NCBI GenBank assembly: GCA_022565135.1
Contig: JADFKA010000051.1
Span: 1 to 9,266 of the forward strand
DNA length: 9,266 bases
Origin: Pseudomonadota bacterium
GTDB lineage: Bacteria > Pseudomonadota > Gammaproteobacteria > Steroidobacterales > Woeseiaceae
Reading direction: 5' to 3'
Of the stretch, positions 5,825-9,266 are shown piece after piece. The position numbers and the translations under genes are program-made. How positions within the stretch are numbered: position 1 is the first letter of the stretch; each line of letters begins with the position of its first letter. The notes beneath the pieces are model-generated. The model saw nothing but the letters and a program-made list of their open reading frames with translations, was not told where the DNA came from and ran no database searches.

Positions 5825-8299
5825 ATGAACCTTGCCGGATTCATTTTTAAGCCGCTTTATTGGCTGGCCGGGAAATTGTTCTCGGCGTGGGCCAGGCCGG
5901 CGATCATGCCGGAATCGCCGGCGGATCTGATCACAGACAGCAAGGCGGTTGTCTGTTATGTACTCGAGAGCGGTGGCCTGGCCGACCTGCTGGCACTCGA
6001 GCGTGCGTGTGCTATCCATGGGTTGCCGTCACCAACAGAACCATTCGATTTCTGTGGCGCGAGGTTTTCCCGTCGCTTCGCCGTATTGCGACCCAGCCAC
6101 GGGTTCTTCTTTCGTCGTCGTTCAACAGCAGGTTCGCGCCGTCTGCGATCTCTTGTGGATGCCGCCAAAGGCGATGGCGAAGAACTGCTGCTGATTCCGG
6201 TCGCGATCTACTGGGGCCGATCACCGGATAAGGAGGGGTCATTTCTCAAGTTGCTGCTGTCCGAGAACTGGGATGTTGTCGGCCGCACGCGCAAATTTTT
6301 CGCGACTGTATTGCACGGGCGCGACACACTTTTGCGATTCAGCAAGGCATTACCCCTGAGTTCAATCACTGCCGAAGGCCTCGAATCGCCGATCGCGTTT
6401 CGCAAGGTATTCCGTATCCTGCGCGTCCATTTTCGACAGGGGCGCAGCGCCACGGTGGGACCGGATCTTTCGCACCGGCGCACGCTCGTTGATCAGGTAT
6501 TGCGGGCGCCCGGAGTCAAACGGGCGATCGAGGCCGAAGCCGGCGACGATCTGGCCAAACAGGAAGTATCCAGGGCCAACGCGCGCAGGTACGCATTAGA
6601 GATTGCGGCTGATATCTCTTACCCGACAATCCGGATCATCCGGCGATTTCTGAAATGGCTGTGGAATCGCATTTACGATGGTATCGAGCTCAGCCACATC
6701 GAACGAATACACGACGTCGCAAAAGATAAAGAAGTCATCTATGTGCCGTGCCATCGCAGTCACTTTGACTACTTGCTACTTGCCTATATCGTGTACGAAG
6801 AGCGACTGCAACAGCCGCATATCGCCGCCGGCATCAATCTCAACATGCCCATCATCGGCCCCATCTTGCGGCGCGGTGGCGCATTTTTCCTGCGTCGCAG
6901 CTTTCGTGGCAATCGTGTCTATGCGGCGGTTTTCGATGCTTATCTGCACCTGATCCTCGTGCGTGGACACTCCATCGAATATTTTGTCGAAGGCGGCCGT
7001 AGCCGCACCGGACGCCTGCTGGCTCCGAAAAGCGGCATGCTCGCGATGACCGTGAATTCGTACATCAAGGACCCGAAGCGGCCCGTGGTTTTTGTTCCTA
7101 TCTACCTGGGATACGAGAAACTGATCGAAGGCGACTCGTTCATCAATGAACTCGGTGGCGGCGAAAAGCAGTCCGAGTCGCTTTTTGGTCTGATTCGCTC
7201 CGTCAAGTCGCTGCGCGAGAATTTCGGCAGCGTATACGTCAATATTGCTGAGCCAATCGAACTTGAATCGTTGCTCGACTCCGCCAATCCGGATTGGCGC
7301 GATATGACGAACGGTAACGGCGAACGCCCACCCTGGCTCAACGATGTCATTGATGAGCTCGGCCAAAGCATCATGCGTGCCATCAATTCGGCTGCGGCCG
7401 TCACACCAATCAGCTTGCTCGCTTATGTGTTGCTCGCAACACCGAAGCAGAAGATTGGCCATAAAGAACTCGTATCTCAGCTGCGGCTGAGCATCGATCT
7501 GCTTAGGCGCTTCCACTACTCGGACTCAGTTACGATTCCGGACTTAAGTCCCGAAGACATCATCGCGCATGGTGAGAAGCTTGATGTCATCAGCCGCACC
7601 TCGCATCCGATGGGCGACGTCATTCACATGGCGGAACACACGGCCGTGCTCATGACTTATTTTCGAAACAATATCCTGCACCTGCTGGCCATACCGGCAT
7701 CCGTCGCATGCTGTTTCATTCAGGGTCGACAACTTGAACTTGCAGAGTTGCAGCGCCTGATCAGTCTCATTTACCCGTTCATGCACAGAGAACTGCGCAT
7801 GCGATGGGAAGATGACGAAATTGACGGCGTCACCAGCAGGGCGATCGACACGCTGGTAGATATGGAATTGTTGACTCGTGAACGCAAGCAGTTGCTGGTT
7901 CGTCCTCCTACAGGTTCGGCTAATGCCTACCAGCTCCTGATGCTCGGACAAGCGATGGTACCGATGCTGCAACGCTTCTATCTTGTCATTGCGATTCTCG
8001 TGCAACATGGCTCTGGCACGCTGTCACGAACACGCCTGGAACGAATGTGCGAGATCAGCGCGGAGCGGTTATCGATGATCTACGGACTACACTCGCCGGA
8101 CTTCTTCAACAAGTCACTGTTTCATAACTTCATCCGCGAGCTGCAGGAGATGGACGTATTGCGCCGCAATGGCGATGGGCTGCTCGAGTTTGGTGACGAT
8201 GTTGTCGGCATTGGCATAGATGCACGACTCGTTCTCGGCGAAGAGATTCGGCACAGTATTTTGTCATTGACGATACCCGAGGATCAGGTCGACGTATGA
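5825..8299 (+). CDS. plsB: Glycerol-3-phosphate 1-O-acyltransferase PlsB
   Basis: The 824-residue product is close to the roughly 807 residues of E. coli PlsB, the inner-membrane enzyme that acylates sn-glycerol-3-phosphate at position 1 from acyl-ACP or acyl-CoA, the first step of phospholipid synthesis. All four acyltransferase blocks are present: block I CHRSHFDY with the HX4D pair His310/Asp315; block II GGAFFLRR at 351-358; block III FVEGGRSRTG at 387-396; block IV VVFVPIYLGYEKL at 421-433. These fall within a few residues of the E. coli positions. The long N-terminal region (1-300) and the C-terminal helical region (about 520-824) match the proteobacterial PlsB architecture rather than the short PlsC or PlsY types. 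The ATG at 5825 gives MNLAGFIFKPLYWLAGKLF, a membrane-binding amphipathic start; it lacks a clear SD and may be leaderless. The stop overlaps the next start. No missing key residue was seen. Confidence 0.96.
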   Translation: MNLAGFIFKPLYWLAGKLFSAWARPAIMPESPADLITDSKAVVCYVLESGGLADLLALERACAIHGLPSPTEPFDFCGARFSRRFAVLRPSHGFFFRRRSTAGSRRLRSLVDAAKGDGEELLLIPVAIYWGRSPDKEGSFLKLLLSENWDVVGRTRKFFATVLHGRDTLLRFSKALPLSSITAEGLESPIAFRKVFRILRVHFRQGRSATVGPDLSHRRTLVDQVLRAPGVKRAIEAEAGDDLAKQEVSRANARRYALEIAADISYPTIRIIRRFLKWLWNRIYDGIELSHIERIHDVAKDKEVIYVPCHRSHFDYLLLAYIVYEERLQQPHIAAGINLNMPIIGPILRRGGAFFLRRSFRGNRVYAAVFDAYLHLILVRGHSIEYFVEGGRSRTGRLLAPKSGMLAMTVNSYIKDPKRPVVFVPIYLGYEKLIEGDSFINELGGGEKQSESLFGLIRSVKSLRENFGSVYVNIAEPIELESLLDSANPDWRDMTNGNGERPPWLNDVIDELGQSIMRAINSAAAVTPISLLAYVLLATPKQKIGHKELVSQLRLSIDLLRRFHYSDSVTIPDLSPEDIIAHGEKLDVISRTSHPMGDVIHMAEHTAVLMTYFRNNILHLLAIPASVACCFIQGRQLELAELQRLISLIYPFMHRELRMRWEDDEIDGVTSRAIDTLVDMELLTRERKQLLVRPPTGSANAYQLLMLGQAMVPMLQRFYLVIAILVQHGSGTLSRTRLERMCEISAERLSMIYGLHSPDFFNKSLFHNFIRELQEMDVLRRNGDGLLEFGDDVVGIGIDARLVLGEEIRHSILSLTIPEDQVDV

Positions 8300-9201
8300 A
8301 GGTCGCCTCGTTTTACCGATTCCTGAACCTGTCTGATCCAGAGTCGTTTTGTGATGCATTACGGGCGTTATGCAGCGAGCAGCAATTGTTAGGCACCATT
8401 CTTGTTGCGGGAGAGGGTTTTAATGGCACGATTGCTGGAAGTGAAGCGGCAATCAAGACCGTAATTGCCTGGATCGAGGCAAAGCTGGCGCTGGACGTGC
8501 CGATTGATGGTCGCTGGACCGAGTCCACGGATGCGCCATTTCGGCACATGCGTGTACGCATCAAGAAAGAAATCGTCACGCTCGGTCGGCCGGATATCTT
8601 GCCACACAAGCAGGCAGGAATTCATGTGGCCCCCGATCAGTGGAACGCGTTAATCGAAGACCCGAACGTACTTGTCGTCGATACGCGCAATCACTACGAG
8701 GTTGAGGTCGGCACATTTCCACGCGCGATCGATCCGGGGACCGACAACTTTCAACAGTTCCAGGAGTTCGCCGAAGAACTTGCCGAGGCGTCGAGAGATC
8801 GACCGCTGGCGATGTTCTGCACCGGCGGAATACGCTGCGAGAAAGCGACGGCGTTGATGCTCGAACTCGGATTCAAGAACGTGTATCACCTGCAAGGCGG
8901 TGTGCTGAACTACCTGGCAGAAATGCGACCCGAAGACAGTTGCTGGGACGGCGAGTGCTTCGTCTTCGATACGCGCGTTGCGGTGGACCGGGATCTGGCC
9001 GAAGGCGGGTACGTGCAATGCCATGCATGTCGCCGCCCGTTGAGCAGCGACGACATCGCCTCATCCGACTATCGCGAAGGCGTATCGTGCCCGAAGTGCA
9101 TCGACGAACTCGACGAAAATCGCGCCGCTGGCCTCGAAGAACGCCGCCGACAGGTCGCACTGGCTGCAGCATGCGGCGAGCGTCATATCGGTCCCAAGTA
9201 G
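8296..9201 (+). CDS. trhO: tRNA uridine(34) hydroxylase TrhO (rhodanese-domain, YceA family)
   Basis: The 301-residue product has the three parts of TrhO. The N-terminal acylphosphatase-like/ferredoxin-like domain (1-90) contains GEGFNGTIAG at 39-48. The rhodanese domain (about 115-210) carries VVDTRNHYEVEVGTF at 127-141 and the active loop CTGGIRC at 175-181, with Cys175 as the catalytic cysteine and Cys181 also conserved. The C-terminal cysteine-rich tail has CHAC (242-245) and CPKC (265-268), likely a metal-binding or structural element. In E. coli TrhO (YceA) hydroxylates U34 of certain tRNAs to 5-hydroxyuridine using oxygen, the precursor of 5-oxyacetyl-type wobble bases. The ATG at 8296 overlaps the plsB stop (ATGA), so the two are likely cotranscribed and translationally coupled. 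Length and motifs are normal for the family. Confidence is high. Confidence 0.95.
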   Translation: MKVASFYRFLNLSDPESFCDALRALCSEQQLLGTILVAGEGFNGTIAGSEAAIKTVIAWIEAKLALDVPIDGRWTESTDAPFRHMRVRIKKEIVTLGRPDILPHKQAGIHVAPDQWNALIEDPNVLVVDTRNHYEVEVGTFPRAIDPGTDNFQQFQEFAEELAEASRDRPLAMFCTGGIRCEKATALMLELGFKNVYHLQGGVLNYLAEMRPEDSCWDGECFVFDTRVAVDRDLAEGGYVQCHACRRPLSSDDIASSDYREGVSCPKCIDELDENRAAGLEERRRQVALAAACGERHIGPK

Positions 9202-9266
9202 ACCGTAATACCGGCTCTCGGGGCCCTCCCTTCACTTAATACTCCATGCGCTCAGGTAGGACACCC
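9202..9266. other. Downstream flank, no supported feature
   Basis: The 65 nt after trhO show no clear hairpin with a T-run and no convincing start. On the minus strand a frame is open from the window edge to a stop at 9238-9236, giving only nine residues. It could be the tail of a convergent gene, but that is too short to call. Confidence 0.3.

Noticed and set aside
5572..5850. 92-residue + strand frame over the lipoprotein gene and spacer
   Set aside because: Out of frame with the well-supported lipoprotein gene, Trp/Cys/Arg-rich, with no SD and no motif.
6776..7516. 246-residue minus-strand open frame
   Set aside because: It lies wholly antisense to the catalytic core of plsB, has no recognisable motif or SD, and is explained by codon bias of the sense gene.
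9236..9266. Tail of a convergent minus-strand gene
   Set aside because: Only nine codons are visible before the stop; too short to support a call.

Overview
The window looks like a chromosomal segment from a gammaproteobacterium of moderately high GC. The evidence is a full-length PlsB-type glycerol-3-phosphate acyltransferase, a TrhO-type tRNA hydroxylase, and paired DUF697 (YcjF-like) GTPases, with dense, overlapping gene packing on one strand. Environmental lineages such as Woeseiaceae or other Chromatiales/Xanthomonadales-like groups would fit, but that placement is inference. I see no transposase, phage gene, CRISPR array, tRNA or rRNA.

Layout, all on the + strand: (1) 1-201 is the C-terminal tail of a DUF885-family protein that begins outside the window. 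(2) 202-428 is non-coding and repeat-rich. It holds a perfect 18-bp inverted repeat (216-233 / 263-280), then degenerate direct repeats, and ends in a possible leaderless promoter. (3) 429-5708 is a tightly packed six-gene cluster: a membrane-anchored GTPase with DUF697-like C-terminus; a second, paralogous DUF697 GTPase whose best start lies inside the first gene; an alkyltransferase-like protein (ATL: MGMT fold with Trp instead of the acceptor Cys); a tandem two-domain DsbA/HCCA-isomerase-like protein; a small alpha/beta hydrolase; and a tiny, very acidic putative lipoprotein. Junctions are a 71-nt overlap, a 15-nt gap, two 4-nt overlaps and a 10-nt gap, so one transcript with translational coupling is likely. 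(4) 5709-5824 is a short intergenic region with a weak imperfect hairpin and a possible promoter. (5) 5825-9201 is plsB followed by trhO, joined by an ATGA overlap. (6) 9202-9266 has no supported feature.

plsB starts phospholipid synthesis at the inner membrane. trhO modifies the wobble uridine of certain tRNAs. The upstream six-gene cluster does not map onto a textbook pathway. Its parts suggest a link between a membrane GTPase pair, alkylated-DNA recognition (ATL) and thiol- or electrophile-related chemistry (kappa-GST/HCCA-like protein, hydrolase), but that link is inferred from gene order only. The most notable items are the asymmetric tandem GTPase pair, the duplicated HCCA-isomerase protein with a decayed N-terminal half, the repeat-rich spacer, and two promoter-like sites with the same 8-nt distance to an ATG lacking a Shine-Dalgarno sequence.
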